From Micromonospora halotolerans (GTDB lineage Bacteria; Actinomycetota; Actinomycetes; Mycobacteriales; Micromonosporaceae), in the NCBI RefSeq assembly GCF_032108445.1, contig NZ_CP134876.1, positions 5,642,001 through 5,706,000 on the forward strand: a DNA stretch of 64,000 bases, read 5' to 3'. Numbering within the stretch: the first letter of the stretch is position 1; each line of letters starts with the position of its first letter. The notes beneath the pieces were generated by a model. It was not told the DNA's origin and did no database searches. It worked only from the letters and a program-made list of their open reading frames with translations. Both the position numbers and the translations under genes were made by a program. Below, piece by piece: positions 54,936 through 63,794 of the stretch.

Positions 54936-55880
54936 TCAGCGGGCCCGGGCGTCCCGGCGGGCGGCCACCACGCTCCAGCCGATGGCGGTGGCGAGCGTCA
55001 GCACCACCACGGCGAGGGTGAGCCAGACCGGCAGCTTGCCCACCGGGGTCTCGGCGAGGATCAACTTCACTCCGGCGAACGCGAGCAGCACCGCGAGCCC
55101 GTAGCGCAGGTAGCCGAAGTGCCGCAGCAGGCCGGCCAGGCAGAAGTACAGGCTGCGCAGCCCGAGCACGGCGAAGGCGTTCGCCGTCCAGACCAGGAAG
55201 GTGTTGGTGGTGATGGCCAGGATCGCCGCGACCGAGTCGATCGCGAACACGACGTCGGTGGCCTCGATCGCCACCAGCGCGACCAGCAGCACGGTGCCCT
55301 TGCGGCGGCCGTCGACGCGGGCGGTGAAGCGGCCGTCGTGGTAGCGGGACTCGGTGGGCACCAGCCGGCGGAAGAGCCGGACGGCGACGTTGCGGTCGGG
55401 GTCGACGTCCGGCTCGCCGCGGACGGCCAGGCGCCAGCCGGTCCAGATCAGGAAGGCGCCGAGCACGAGACCGGCCCAGGTCAGCCGGTCCAGCAGTTCG
55501 GCGCCGGCGAAGATGAACACCAGCCGGAAGCCGAGCGCCCCGAGCACCCCCCAGAAGAGCACCTTGTGCTGGTACGCGGGGGGCACCCGGAAGTATCCGA
55601 ACAGCAGTGCGAAGACGAAGACGTTGTCGACCGACAGCGCCTTCTCCAGCAGGTACCCGGAGTAGTACGCGACCGCCGGCCCGCTGCCGCGCCAGAGCCA
55701 GATCACCAGGCCGAAGCTGATCCCGGCGGTGATCCAGACCGCGCTCCAGAGCAGCGCCTCGCGCAGTTCGACGACGTGGTGGTCGCGGTGGGAGAACACG
55801 TCGACGGCGAGCATGACGGCGATGACCGCGCCCACGGCCAGCCAGGCCCAGGCCGGCGCCGCGAAGGTGGTTCCCTCCAT
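54936..55880 (-). CDS. TerC family membrane protein
   Basis: 314 residues with about eight to nine hydrophobic helices. Acidic membrane motifs SVDNVFVFALLFGYFRVP and ATDVVFAIDSVAAILAITTNTF are the metal-site signatures of TerC/Alx proteins, linked to manganese export and tellurite resistance. No manganese riboswitch could be recognised in the 125-bp gap upstream. Confidence 0.92.
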   Translation of the reverse strand: MEGTTFAAPAWAWLAVGAVIAVMLAVDVFSHRDHHVVELREALLWSAVWITAGISFGLVIWLWRGSGPAVAYYSGYLLEKALSVDNVFVFALLFGYFRVPPAYQHKVLFWGVLGALGFRLVFIFAGAELLDRLTWAGLVLGAFLIWTGWRLAVRGEPDVDPDRNVAVRLFRRLVPTESRYHDGRFTARVDGRRKGTVLLVALVAIEATDVVFAIDSVAAILAITTNTFLVWTANAFAVLGLRSLYFCLAGLLRHFGYLRYGLAVLLAFAGVKLILAETPVGKLPVWLTLAVVVLTLATAIGWSVVAARRDARAR

Positions 55881-55948
55881 CCGGCGTCCTCCGCGTCGGG
55901 CCCGCAGGCGCGGCGGCGGACTGCGTCGCCTCCGAGCCTAGGCCAGCC

Positions 55949-55991
55949 GCCGGTCGGGCGACGGTTGCTCCGCTGAAGTCCCCCGACCGGC
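55949..55991 (-). terminator. Hairpin after pyridoxal kinase gene
   Basis: GCCGGTCGGG (55949-55958) pairs with CCCGACCGGC (55982-55991), 10 bp with a 23-base loop, starting 15 bases after the pdxY stop on the minus strand. Confidence 0.5.
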
Positions 55992-56005
55992 GCGGCGGGG
56001 GCGGC

Positions 56006-56857
56006 TCAGCGCAGCCGGCGGGCGCCGAACCGGGTGGGCGGGTCGGCGATGGCGTCCTGGGCGGCGACGAGCTGCAGCTCCCGGGTGCCGGCGGCGAGGG
56101 TGGCCTCGAGGACCGCGTAGATGGAGTTGGTGGTGCGCTCCAGCGCCGTCTCCGGTGACCCGGTGCTCGCCAGGTGCGCGAGGTAGAGGGCGGCGGTGAC
56201 GTCGCCGCCGCCGTTGGGGGTGATCGGCAGCAGCGGGGTGGTGACCGCCCACGCGCCGTCGTCGGAGACGGCCACGACCTCCAGCGAGCCGGTGGGGAGG
56301 TCGCCGTGCAGCACGCTGGTGACCAGCACGTGCCGGGGTCCGGTGGCGCGGACGACGTCGACGGCGGCGAGCAGGTCGTCGAGGGTGTCGGTGCTGCGGC
56401 CGGCGAGGAACTCCAGCTCGAACTGGTTCGGGGTGACGATGTCCGCGCGGGGCACGACGGTGTCCCGCAGGTACTCGGGGATGCCCGGCCGGACGAACAT
56501 GCCGCGGCCGACGTCGCCCATCACCGGGTCGCAGCAGTACAGGGCGTCCGGGTTGGCGGCCTTCACCCGCGCGACCGCGTCGAGGATCACCGCGCCCATC
56601 GCCGGGTCGCCCTGGTAGCCGGAGAGCACCGCGTCGGCCGTGCCGAGCACGCCGCGGTCCTCGATGCCGGCGATCACCTCGGCGACGTCGGCCGGGGGCA
56701 GCAGCGGGCCGCGCCAGGCCCCGTAGCCGGTGTGGTTGGAGAAGTGCACGGTCAGCACCGGCCAGACCTCGTGGCCGAGCCGTTGCAGCGGGAACACGGC
56801 CGCGGAGTTGCCGACGTGCCCGTAGGCGACCGACGACTGGATGGACAGGATCTTCAC
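56006..56857 (-). CDS. pdxY: Pyridoxal kinase
   Basis: 283 residues. The ribokinase-like PdxK/PdxY pattern is clear: SIQSSVAYGHVGNSAAVFPLQRLGHEV in the first 35 residues, GYQGD, CDPVMGD, VTPNQFELEFLAG and PNGGGDVTAALYLAHL with the catalytic GGGD. It phosphorylates pyridoxal to PLP. No other B6 gene is adjacent. Confidence 0.94.
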   Translation of the reverse strand: MKILSIQSSVAYGHVGNSAAVFPLQRLGHEVWPVLTVHFSNHTGYGAWRGPLLPPADVAEVIAGIEDRGVLGTADAVLSGYQGDPAMGAVILDAVARVKAANPDALYCCDPVMGDVGRGMFVRPGIPEYLRDTVVPRADIVTPNQFELEFLAGRSTDTLDDLLAAVDVVRATGPRHVLVTSVLHGDLPTGSLEVVAVSDDGAWAVTTPLLPITPNGGGDVTAALYLAHLASTGSPETALERTTNSIYAVLEATLAAGTRELQLVAAQDAIADPPTRFGARRLR

Positions 56858-56891
56858 CGGCTCATCGTCGCATCCGTGGCGTAGGCGCCGG

Positions 56892-57464
56892 TCAGGTGTC
56901 GGTACGCAGGCGGGCGTGCACGTGCATGTCGTGCCAGCCGTCGGTGTGCCGGGCGGCGCCGCGGTGGGTGCCCTCGGCGGGAAGACCGGCGCGTGCGGCC
57001 ACCCGGCACGAGGCCGGGTTGGCGGTGGAGTGCCGCAGCCAGACGCGGTGCAGGCCGAGCCGGTCGAAGCCGAAGGCGGTGAGCGCGGTCAGGGCGCGGG
57101 CGGCGACGCGCCGGCCCCGGGCGGCGGGCAGCACCCAGTACGACACCTCGGCCTGGGCCTCGGGCAGGTCGATGGCGCGGAGGCTGATCTGGCCGAGCAC
57201 GCCGGTGTGGTCGGTGACCGCCCAGCCGGCGCCGGTCTCCTGCCGCCAGCGGTGCGGCCAGGAGTCGATCCAGTCGCGGGCCTCGTCGTCGGTCGAGGTG
57301 CGGCAGTGCCAGCGGCGGACGGCGGGATCGGCGTACGCGGCGAGGACGGCGGGCCGGTCGTCGGGGCGCCACGGGCGCAGGAGCAGGTCGCCGGCGTCCA
57401 GGTCGGGTTGGGGCTGGCCGGCGAGGGCGCCGGGGCGCAGGGCGGGGGTGGTGAGCAGCGGCAT
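56892..57464 (-). CDS. GNAT-family acetyltransferase (RimJ/RimL type)
   Basis: 190 residues from ATG at MPLLTTP; GATCAT lies six bases upstream, which favours this start over a GTG at 57482. LLLRPWRPDDRPAVLAAYADPAVRRW, AEVSYWVLPAARGRRVAARALTAL and NPASCRVAARAGLPAEG mark the N-acetyltransferase fold that modifies protein N-termini or small amines. Substrate unknown. Confidence 0.88.
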   Translation of the reverse strand: MPLLTTPALRPGALAGQPQPDLDAGDLLLRPWRPDDRPAVLAAYADPAVRRWHCRTSTDDEARDWIDSWPHRWRQETGAGWAVTDHTGVLGQISLRAIDLPEAQAEVSYWVLPAARGRRVAARALTALTAFGFDRLGLHRVWLRHSTANPASCRVAARAGLPAEGTHRGAARHTDGWHDMHVHARLRTDT

Positions 57465-57645
57465 GCGTCCATGATCGGCCACGACGGGCGGTGACGGCGG
57501 GGCGACGGCCGGTGCGGGGTCCCCGGGCCGGGGTGACCGTTCGGCTCAGGGTTTCGACCGTCCGGCGCGTGGCGGGTTTCGCCGCGGCATCCGCCGGGGG
57601 CATGAACGGGTGGGATTCTCGCCATTCTCCGGAGAGGAAGCAGGC

Positions 57646-59064
57646 ATGCTTTCCGCACTCGATCGTCGGCACACCGTCGCGCCGCCGGGCTACAGCCGGT
57701 GGCTGATACCGCCCGCGGCGCTGGCCATCCATCTCTGCATCGGGCAGGTCTACGCGACCAGCGTGTACAAGAACTCCCTGATCGCGCACTTCGACACGGG
57801 CCAGACGGCGATCGGGGTGATCTTCAGCATCGCGATCGTGATGCTGGGGTTGTCCGCCGCGGTGGCGGGCACGTGGGTGGAGGCGAACGGGCCGCGCAAG
57901 GCGATGTTCGTCTCGGCCTGCTTCTGGGCGGCCGGCTTCCTGGTCGGCGCGCTGGGCATCGCCACCAAGCAGCTGTGGCTGCTGTACCTGGGCTACGGCG
58001 TGCTGGGCGGGATCGGGCTGGGAATCGGGTACATCTCCCCCGTCTCCACGTTGATCAAGTGGTTCCCGGACCGGCCGGGCCTGGCGACCGGGCTGGCGAT
58101 CATGGGCTTCGGTGGTGGGGCCATGGTGGCCTCTCCCCTGTCCCGGCAGCTGCTGTCGTTCTACGACCCGGGGTACGACCCGGCGAATGCGGGCTCGACG
58201 GCGTCGGGCAGCGCCCTGGTGTGGCTGTTCCTGACCCTCGGCGTCGGCTACTTCGTGATCATGATGTTCGGGGTGTTCAACGTGCGGGTGCCCGCGCCCG
58301 ACTGGCGGCCGGCCGGGTTCGACCCGGATCAGGTGGCGGCGAAGCCGCTGGTGACCACGGCGAACGTGTCCGCGGCGAACGCCGTGAAGACCCGGTCGTT
58401 CTGGCTGCTGTGGGTGGTGCTGTTCTGCAACGTGACGGCGGGGATCGGGATCCTGGAGCAGGCCAGCCCGATGATCCAGGACTTCTTCCGGGACAACGGG
58501 ACCTCGGCGGTGTCGGTGGCGGCGGCCGGCGGGTTCGTGGGCCTGCTGTCGCTGTTCAACATGGCCGGCCGGTTCGTGTGGTCGTCCACGTCCGACCTGA
58601 TCGGCCGCAAGCCGATCTACCTGCTGTACCTCGGGGTCGGGATGGTGCTGTACGTGCTGCTGGCCCTGTTCGGGCAGTCGGCCACGGCGCTGTTCGTGCT
58701 GTTCGCGTGCGTGATCCTGTCGTTCTACGGCGGCGGGTTCGCCACGGTGCCGGCGTACCTGCGGGATCTGTTCGGCACGTTCGAGGTGGGCGCGATCCAC
58801 GGCCGGCTGCTGACCGCGTGGTCGGCGGCCGGGGTGGCCGGCCCGCTGATCGTGAACGCGTTCCTCGACGCGCAGGGCAAGCCGGGCACGTTGACGGCGG
58901 CGGCGTACCGGCCGGCGCTGTTCACGATGGTCGGGGTGCTGGCGGTCGGGTTCGTGGCGAACCTGCTGATCCGGCCGGTGCCGGAGCGGTTCCACGAGCC
59001 GGCGCCGGGTCCGGACGGTGTCGAGGGTGCGCAGCCGGTGACGGCGGAGAGGAGCGGGTCGTGA
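57646..59064 (+). CDS. MFS transporter, oxalate/formate antiporter (OFA) type, second copy
   Basis: 472 residues from ATG behind GGAGAGGAAG. Twelve helices; CIGQVYATSVYKNSL, KWFPDRPGLATG, RSFWLLW and FYGGGFATVPAYLRDLFGT are family motifs. It is larger than the copy at 1754-3043 because of a longer loop after helix 6. A 41-residue membrane protein overlaps its stop, the known arrangement of OFA carriers with a small subunit. Confidence 0.9.
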   Translation: MLSALDRRHTVAPPGYSRWLIPPAALAIHLCIGQVYATSVYKNSLIAHFDTGQTAIGVIFSIAIVMLGLSAAVAGTWVEANGPRKAMFVSACFWAAGFLVGALGIATKQLWLLYLGYGVLGGIGLGIGYISPVSTLIKWFPDRPGLATGLAIMGFGGGAMVASPLSRQLLSFYDPGYDPANAGSTASGSALVWLFLTLGVGYFVIMMFGVFNVRVPAPDWRPAGFDPDQVAAKPLVTTANVSAANAVKTRSFWLLWVVLFCNVTAGIGILEQASPMIQDFFRDNGTSAVSVAAAGGFVGLLSLFNMAGRFVWSSTSDLIGRKPIYLLYLGVGMVLYVLLALFGQSATALFVLFACVILSFYGGGFATVPAYLRDLFGTFEVGAIHGRLLTAWSAAGVAGPLIVNAFLDAQGKPGTLTAAAYRPALFTMVGVLAVGFVANLLIRPVPERFHEPAPGPDGVEGAQPVTAERSGS

Positions 59065-59186
59065 ACGAGCAGGCCGGTGGCGGGCAGCGGGTCCGCCTGG
59101 TGGTGTCGTGGGTGGTGGTGTCGGCGCTGCTGGGGTACGGGGTGGTGCAGACGGTGATCACGGCGGCGAAGCTGTTCACCCACTAG
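59061..59186 (+). CDS. Small membrane subunit of the OFA-type transporter
   Basis: 41 residues; GTG overlaps the transporter stop (GTGA). One helix (LVVSWVVVSALLGYGVVQTVITAA) follows a polar 12-residue start. It matches the family of one-helix partner proteins encoded directly after OFA carriers. Its effect on transport is not known. Confidence 0.8.
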   Translation: MNEQAGGGQRVRLVVSWVVVSALLGYGVVQTVITAAKLFTH

Positions 59187-59193
59187 CGCAGGC

Positions 59194-59232
59194 GGCGGCG
59201 GCCCGGTGGGACTCACCCACCGGGCCGCCGCC
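59194..59232. terminator. Perfect 17-bp hairpin between convergent genes
   Basis: GGCGGCGGCCCGGTGGG (59194-59210) pairs with its complement at 59216-59232 around ACTCA. It separates the transporter pair from the convergent SDR gene; no T-tract. Confidence 0.65.
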
Positions 59233-59235
59233 GTG

Positions 59236-59964
59236 TCAGAGGCCGCCGGCGACGCGCAGGACGGCGCCGGTGGTGTAGGAGGTGTCCGGGCCGAGGAGGA
59301 ACGCGACGGCGCCGGCGACCTCGTCGGGTTCCCCGGCGCGGCCCAGCGGGACGCGGCCGGCCGCGGTGTCGGGGCGGTCGGGCACGCCGGACAGGGCGTG
59401 GATGTCGGTGCGGATGATGCCGGGGGCGACGGCGTTGACCCGGATGCCGCGCGGGGCGAGTTCCTTGGCGAGGCCGACGGTGAGCGTGTCGGTGGCGGCC
59501 TTGACGGCGGCGTAGTGGATGTACTCGCCGGGGCTGCCCAGGGTGGCCGCGGCGGACGAGACGTTCACGATGGCGCCGCCGCGGGTCATCGTGCGGGCGG
59601 CCCGCTGGGCGCAGAGGACGTACCCGACGAGGTTGACGTCGACGACCTGGCGCAGGTCGTCGACGCGCAGGTCGGTGAAGGGCCCGATCGGGCTGGTGAT
59701 GCCGGCGTTGTTGACCAGGCCGGTGAGCGGGCCCAGCGTCGCGGCGGCGGCGAAGAGGCGGTCGACCTGGTCGGGGTCGGCGGTGTCGGCCGGGACGGCC
59801 ACGCCGCGGCGGCCGGCGGCGCGCACGTCGGCGAGGACGCCCTCGGCGGCGGCGTGGTCGCTGCGGTAGCCGATGACGACGTCGTGGCCGGCGGCGGCGA
59901 GACGGCGGGCGGTGGCCGCGCCGATGCCGCGCCCCCCACCGGTGACGATGGTGACGGAGGTCAA
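59236..59964 (-). CDS. Short-chain dehydrogenase, 3-oxoacyl-ACP reductase type
   Basis: 242 residues. NAD(P) loop TGGGRGIGAATARRLA, NNAG, the catalytic Ser in VNVSSAAATLG and YAAVK, and PGIIRTD are complete. The start appears to be TTG with GGGGAG five bases upstream. It reduces a keto group in an unknown substrate; no fatty-acid or polyketide genes are adjacent. Confidence 0.9.
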   Translation of the reverse strand: MTSVTIVTGGGRGIGAATARRLAAAGHDVVIGYRSDHAAAEGVLADVRAAGRRGVAVPADTADPDQVDRLFAAAATLGPLTGLVNNAGITSPIGPFTDLRVDDLRQVVDVNLVGYVLCAQRAARTMTRGGAIVNVSSAAATLGSPGEYIHYAAVKAATDTLTVGLAKELAPRGIRVNAVAPGIIRTDIHALSGVPDRPDTAAGRVPLGRAGEPDEVAGAVAFLLGPDTSYTTGAVLRVAGGL

Positions 59965-60042
59965 TGTGTTCTCCCCTGCCCTTGCGGTGCGGGTGACGTT
60001 ACCGTGAGCGGCGCGGGACCCGGGTGGAGAGGACGGTCACAC

Positions 60043-60885
60043 ATGACGCGGGCGTTGGTGCTGGGTGGCGGTGGGGTGACCGGGGTGGCCTGGGAGTTGG
60101 GGCTGCTGGCCGGGCTGGCCGCGCGGGGGCTGGACCTGACCGGCGCGGAGCTGGTCGTGGGCACCTCGGCCGGTTCGGTGGTGGGCGCGCAGGTGTGCTC
60201 CGGCACGCCGGTCGAGGACCTGTACGCGGCGCAGTTGCGCCCGGCCCGGGGTGAGCTGCCGGCCCGGCTGGGGGTCGCGGTGCTGGCCCGCTGGGCGTGG
60301 GCGGGTGCGCGGGGTCGCGACGAGGTGCGGGCGCGGGCCCGGGTCGGTGCGATGGCCCTGGCGGCGCGTACCCCGTCGGAGGAGTCGCGGCGTGCGGTCA
60401 TCGCGGCGCGGTTGCCGGTGCGGGACTGGCCGGCGCGGCGGCTGCTGGTGACGGCCGTGGACGCGGCCTCCGGCGAGTTCGTGGTCTTCGACGCCGGCGC
60501 GCGGGTGCCGCTGGCGGACGCCGTGGGGGCCAGTTGCGCGGTGCCGGGGGTGTGGCCGCCGGTGACCATCGGCGGCCGGCGGTACGTCGACGGTGGGGTG
60601 CGCTCGCCGGTGAACGCGGACCTGGCGGCCGGCGCGCGGGCGGTGGTGGTGCTGGCGCCGACGCGGGCCGGCTTCGGGCCGATGCCGCGGCTGTCGGCGC
60701 AGGTGGCGCAGTTGCGGTCGGCGGGCGCCGAGGTGGCGGTGGTGTCGCCGGACCGGGCGGCGCGGGCCGCGATCGGGCGCAACGTGCTGGACCCGGCGCG
60801 GCGGCCGGCGTCGGCGCGGGCCGGGTTCGCGCAGGCCGCCGCGGTGGCCGAGGAGGTGGCCGCCGTCTGGACGGCCGGGGGTTGA
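60043..60885 (+). CDS. Patatin-like phospholipase
   Basis: 280 residues from ATG behind GGAGAGGA. The oxyanion loop GGGGVTG, nucleophile elbow GTSAGS and catalytic aspartate in VDGGVRSP form the patatin Ser-Asp dyad. It is a predicted lipid acyl hydrolase with no signal peptide, so cytoplasmic or membrane-peripheral. Confidence 0.92.
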   Translation: MTRALVLGGGGVTGVAWELGLLAGLAARGLDLTGAELVVGTSAGSVVGAQVCSGTPVEDLYAAQLRPARGELPARLGVAVLARWAWAGARGRDEVRARARVGAMALAARTPSEESRRAVIAARLPVRDWPARRLLVTAVDAASGEFVVFDAGARVPLADAVGASCAVPGVWPPVTIGGRRYVDGGVRSPVNADLAAGARAVVVLAPTRAGFGPMPRLSAQVAQLRSAGAEVAVVSPDRAARAAIGRNVLDPARRPASARAGFAQAAAVAEEVAAVWTAGG

Positions 60886-60952
60886 TCTTCCGGGTGTCGG
60901 TGCCGGCTGGTATCAAGGCAGGCATCAGACACGGGTACGGGAGAGGGCTGTG

Positions 60953-61633
60953 ATGGCGGGCCAGGGTTTGTCCACTGACGAGGTACAGGGCATCCGGGAG
61001 GCACTGGCGGCCGGCCGCAGGCCCAGGGTGGTGTTCACGGCGGCGGCCGGGCAGGTGGCGGGCCAGCTCGGGCAGGTGGTGGAGCTGACCGACCCGGAGG
61101 TGTCCGAGGAGTTCGTGGTGGTGCGGTTCGGCCGCGACGAGCTGCCCTTCTCCCCCGCCGACGTGGCGATCGCGCCGAAGGGGGCCGGGCGGCGGCCGGC
61201 GGAGCCGAAGCCGGAGCCCCCGGCCGAGGCCGCGCCGGCGGAGCCGGAGTTCGTGTTGGACGCGCCGCCGGTGCCGGCGCCGCGGCGGGAGGAGCCGAGG
61301 GTGGAGCAGCAGGCGGAGCCGAAGCCGGCGCGGCGGGCCGTGAAGGCGGTCAAGCCGAAGGGCCCGGCCGGGTTGACGGTGACGCTGGCCTACGCCGAGG
61401 GCGAGTGGACGGTCGCGGCGCAGCAGGGCGCGAAGGCCCTCGCCCGGCCGTACGTGGTGAAGCCGGCGGAGGCGCTGCGGATGGTGGCGCTGGTCGACGT
61501 GCCCGGCGTGCAGGAGGCGGTGGAGCAGATCCTGGCCGCCGAGCGGGCCGAGGCGGAGCAGCAGGCGGAGAAGCTGCGCGCCGAGCTGGCCGAGATCGAG
61601 GCCCGACTGGCGGAGCTGCGCGAAGCCCGGTGA
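60953..61633 (+). CDS. Conserved-looking two-part protein with coiled-coil end, unknown
   Basis: 226 residues from ATG (GTG one codon earlier possible) behind GGGAGAGG. A small N-terminal beta domain (about 20-75: PRVVFTAAAGQVAGQLGQVVEL...VVRFGRDELPFS), a Pro/Ala/Glu linker (about 80-130) and a C-terminal part (about 140-226) with GEWTVAAQQGAKALARPYVV and a heptad coiled coil. No family recognised. It could bind nucleic acid or act as a scaffold, but nothing proves it. Confidence 0.75.
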   Translation: MAGQGLSTDEVQGIREALAAGRRPRVVFTAAAGQVAGQLGQVVELTDPEVSEEFVVVRFGRDELPFSPADVAIAPKGAGRRPAEPKPEPPAEAAPAEPEFVLDAPPVPAPRREEPRVEQQAEPKPARRAVKAVKPKGPAGLTVTLAYAEGEWTVAAQQGAKALARPYVVKPAEALRMVALVDVPGVQEAVEQILAAERAEAEQQAEKLRAELAEIEARLAELREAR

Positions 61634-61734
61634 GCCGCACGCCGCGCCCCGGCCGGGTAGACGCCTCGGCCGGGGCGCGGGGGTCTGGTACGGTTCCGCC
61701 GCGTCCTCGACGGGACCGGAAGGAGGTGAGTGCC

Positions 61735-61791
61735 ATGGCACGTACGACTGTCATGCGCTCCCACCCGGTCGCGAGGACGCCGGGTTCCTGA
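61735..61791 (+). CDS. Short leader-like peptide (18 residues) before acetyltransferase gene
   Basis: ATG with a very strong AAGGAGG eight bases upstream, encoding MARTTVMRSHPVARTPGS. TACGGT lies at 61688-61693. The acetyltransferase gene begins 35 bases after its stop. The strong ribosome site on so short a frame suggests a regulatory upstream ORF. Confidence 0.5.
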   Translation: MARTTVMRSHPVARTPGS

Positions 61792-61826
61792 TCCCGGGGA
61801 GCGCACCGCTTCCTGGAAGGACCTTC

Positions 61827-62717
61827 ATGACCGATCTGGTCATCCGCCCGCTCGTCGCGGGCGAGGAACATCTCTTCGACTCCCTGCCCGACCCGGGGCT
61901 GGTCGGGCGCGCCGTGCTCGGCGAGACGTACGCCGGCCGCGGCTTCCGCCCGGAGTGGACCTGGGTGGCCCTGCGCGACGGGATGGTGGTCGCCCGGGCC
62001 GCCTGGTGGGCCGGGCCGGACGACCGGGCGCCGCTGGTGTTGGACTGGTTCGACTTCACCGACGCGCAGGCGGCCGTGGAGTTGCTGCGCGCGGCGCCGC
62101 TGCGCACCGAGTACTCGATCCTGCTCCCGTGCGGCTGGCGCCGGGATCCCGCGGTGCGCGCCCAGGCGCAGGCCCGCATCGACGCCGCGACGGCGGCCGG
62201 CATGCGGGTGCTGGTCGAGCGGTACCGCTACCACTGGACGCCCGGGTGCGGCCTGCCGGCCCGGCCGGGCCGGCTGGAGTTCCGGCCCGAGCCGGACGAC
62301 GCGGTGATCCTGGACGTGCTGTGCCGCATCGGCGAGGGCAGCCTGGACGCCCACTTCCGGGCCGCGGCCGCCGCGCACGGCCCGCTGGCGGCGGCGCGGG
62401 AGGGCCTGGACCTGCTGCGGTGGATGCCCAGCCCCCGCGACTGGTGGCGGATGGCGTTCACGCCGGGTGGGGAGCCGGTCGGGCTGGTCGTGCCGGCCCG
62501 CAACCAGACCCACCACGTCGTGGGGTTCGTCGGCGTGCTGCCCGCCCAGCGCGGCCGCGGCTACGCCTACGACCTGCTGGTCGAGGGCACCCACCTGCTG
62601 GTCGAGGCGGGCGCCGACGCGATCGTGGCCGCCACCGACCAGGGCAACGCGCCGATGGCGGCCACGTTCGCCCGCGCCGGCTACCCGGTCGAGTGGGAGC
62701 GGATCGACCTGGTGTGA
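61827..62717 (+). CDS. GNAT-family acetyltransferase
   Basis: 296 residues from ATG behind GGAAGGA. The GNAT acetyl-CoA loop is in the C-terminal half (VGFVGVLPAQRGRGYAYDLLVEGTHLL, then TDQGNAPMAATFARAGYPV). The N-terminal half (VAGEEHLFDSLPDPGLVGRA...) is an extra domain. Substrate unknown. It is preceded by an 18-codon leader-like ORF. Confidence 0.85.
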   Translation: MTDLVIRPLVAGEEHLFDSLPDPGLVGRAVLGETYAGRGFRPEWTWVALRDGMVVARAAWWAGPDDRAPLVLDWFDFTDAQAAVELLRAAPLRTEYSILLPCGWRRDPAVRAQAQARIDAATAAGMRVLVERYRYHWTPGCGLPARPGRLEFRPEPDDAVILDVLCRIGEGSLDAHFRAAAAAHGPLAAAREGLDLLRWMPSPRDWWRMAFTPGGEPVGLVVPARNQTHHVVGFVGVLPAQRGRGYAYDLLVEGTHLLVEAGADAIVAATDQGNAPMAATFARAGYPVEWERIDLV

Positions 62718-62723
62718 GACGCC

Positions 62724-62760
62724 CGCGGGGCCGGTGCGACCCCCTCGCACCGGCCCCGCG
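62724..62760. terminator. Perfect 16-bp hairpin between convergent genes
   Basis: CGCGGGGCCGGTGCGA (62724-62739) pairs with its complement at 62745-62760 around five C-rich bases. It separates the acetyltransferase from the convergent cydB. Confidence 0.65.
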
Positions 62761-62781
62761 TCACCCGCGCCCACAGGTCGC

Positions 62782-63780
62782 TCAGTGTTGCGGGATGTTC
62801 TGTACCCCGATCCGCTTGCGGAACACCCAGTAGGTCCAGCCCTGGTAGGCCAGCACGATCGGGGTGAACACCACGGCCACCCAGGTCATGATCTTCAGGG
62901 TGTAGGGGGTGGAGGCCGCGTTGGTGGCCGTCAGCGTGCCCGCGGCGTCGAGGGTGGACGGCAGCACGTTCGGGAACAGCGCGGCGAACAGGGTCGCCAC
63001 GGCCAGGGCGATGGCCACGGCCGTGCCGGTGAACGCCCAGCCCTCCCGGCGTACCCGGGCGGCGGCGACACCGGCGAGCAGGGCGAGGGCGGCGCCGACG
63101 GCGAGCACGACGGCGGCCGCGCTGGAGCGGATGCTCAGCGTCCAGGCCAGGAAGACCACCGCCACCACGGCGGTGCCGACACCGAGCTTGACGGCCAGCG
63201 CGCCGGCCCGCTCCCGGATGTCGCCGGCGGTCTTCAGGGCGAGGAACACCGCGCCGTGGGTGAGGAACAGGCCCAGGGTGGTCACCCCGCCGAGCAGGGC
63301 GTACGGGTGGAGCAGGTCGAGCAGGCCGCCGGCGTACTCGTGGTCGGCGCTCAGCGGCACGCCGCGCAGGATGTTGGCGAAGGCGACGCCCCACAGCACC
63401 GCGGGCACGGCCGAACCCCAGAAGATGGCCCGGTCCCAGCGGCGTTTCCAGGCCGCCTCGGGGCGCTTGTGCCGGTACTCGAAGGCCACCCCGCGGGCGA
63501 TGAGGGCGAGCAGGATCAGCAGCAGCGGCAGGTAGAAGCCGGAGAAGAGGGTGGCGTACCACTCGGGGAAGGCGGCGAACATGGCGCCGCCGGCGGTGAT
63601 CAGCCAGACCTCGTTGCCGTCCCAGACCGGGCCGATGGTGTTGATCAGGACACGGCGTTCCCGGTCGTCGCGGCCGAGCACGGGCAGCAGCATGCCGACG
63701 CCGAAGTCGAAGCCTTCGAGGACGAAGTAGCCGGTGAAGAGCACGGCGACGAGGAGAAACCAGATGGTGGTGAGTTCCAC
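62782..63780 (-). CDS. cydB: Cytochrome bd oxidase subunit II
   Basis: 332 residues, about eight helices. TIWFLLVAVLFTGYFVLEGFDFGVGML in the first 30 residues, INTIGPVWDGNEVWLI and AFPEWYATLFSGFYLPLLL are the CydB signature. It pairs with CydA in a high-affinity quinol oxidase used at low oxygen. It starts 14 bases after the cydA stop. cydDC would lie further downstream but are not on this strand within the window. Confidence 0.95.
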   Translation of the reverse strand: MELTTIWFLLVAVLFTGYFVLEGFDFGVGMLLPVLGRDDRERRVLINTIGPVWDGNEVWLITAGGAMFAAFPEWYATLFSGFYLPLLLILLALIARGVAFEYRHKRPEAAWKRRWDRAIFWGSAVPAVLWGVAFANILRGVPLSADHEYAGGLLDLLHPYALLGGVTTLGLFLTHGAVFLALKTAGDIRERAGALAVKLGVGTAVVAVVFLAWTLSIRSSAAAVVLAVGAALALLAGVAAARVRREGWAFTGTAVAIALAVATLFAALFPNVLPSTLDAAGTLTATNAASTPYTLKIMTWVAVVFTPIVLAYQGWTYWVFRKRIGVQNIPQH

Positions 63781-63794
63781 GGTGGGCTCCGGGG

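Noticed and set aside
55881..56005. Manganese (yybP-ykoY) riboswitch upstream of the TerC gene
   Set aside because: The conserved core could not be found; the visible hairpin is better explained as the end of the pyridoxal kinase gene.
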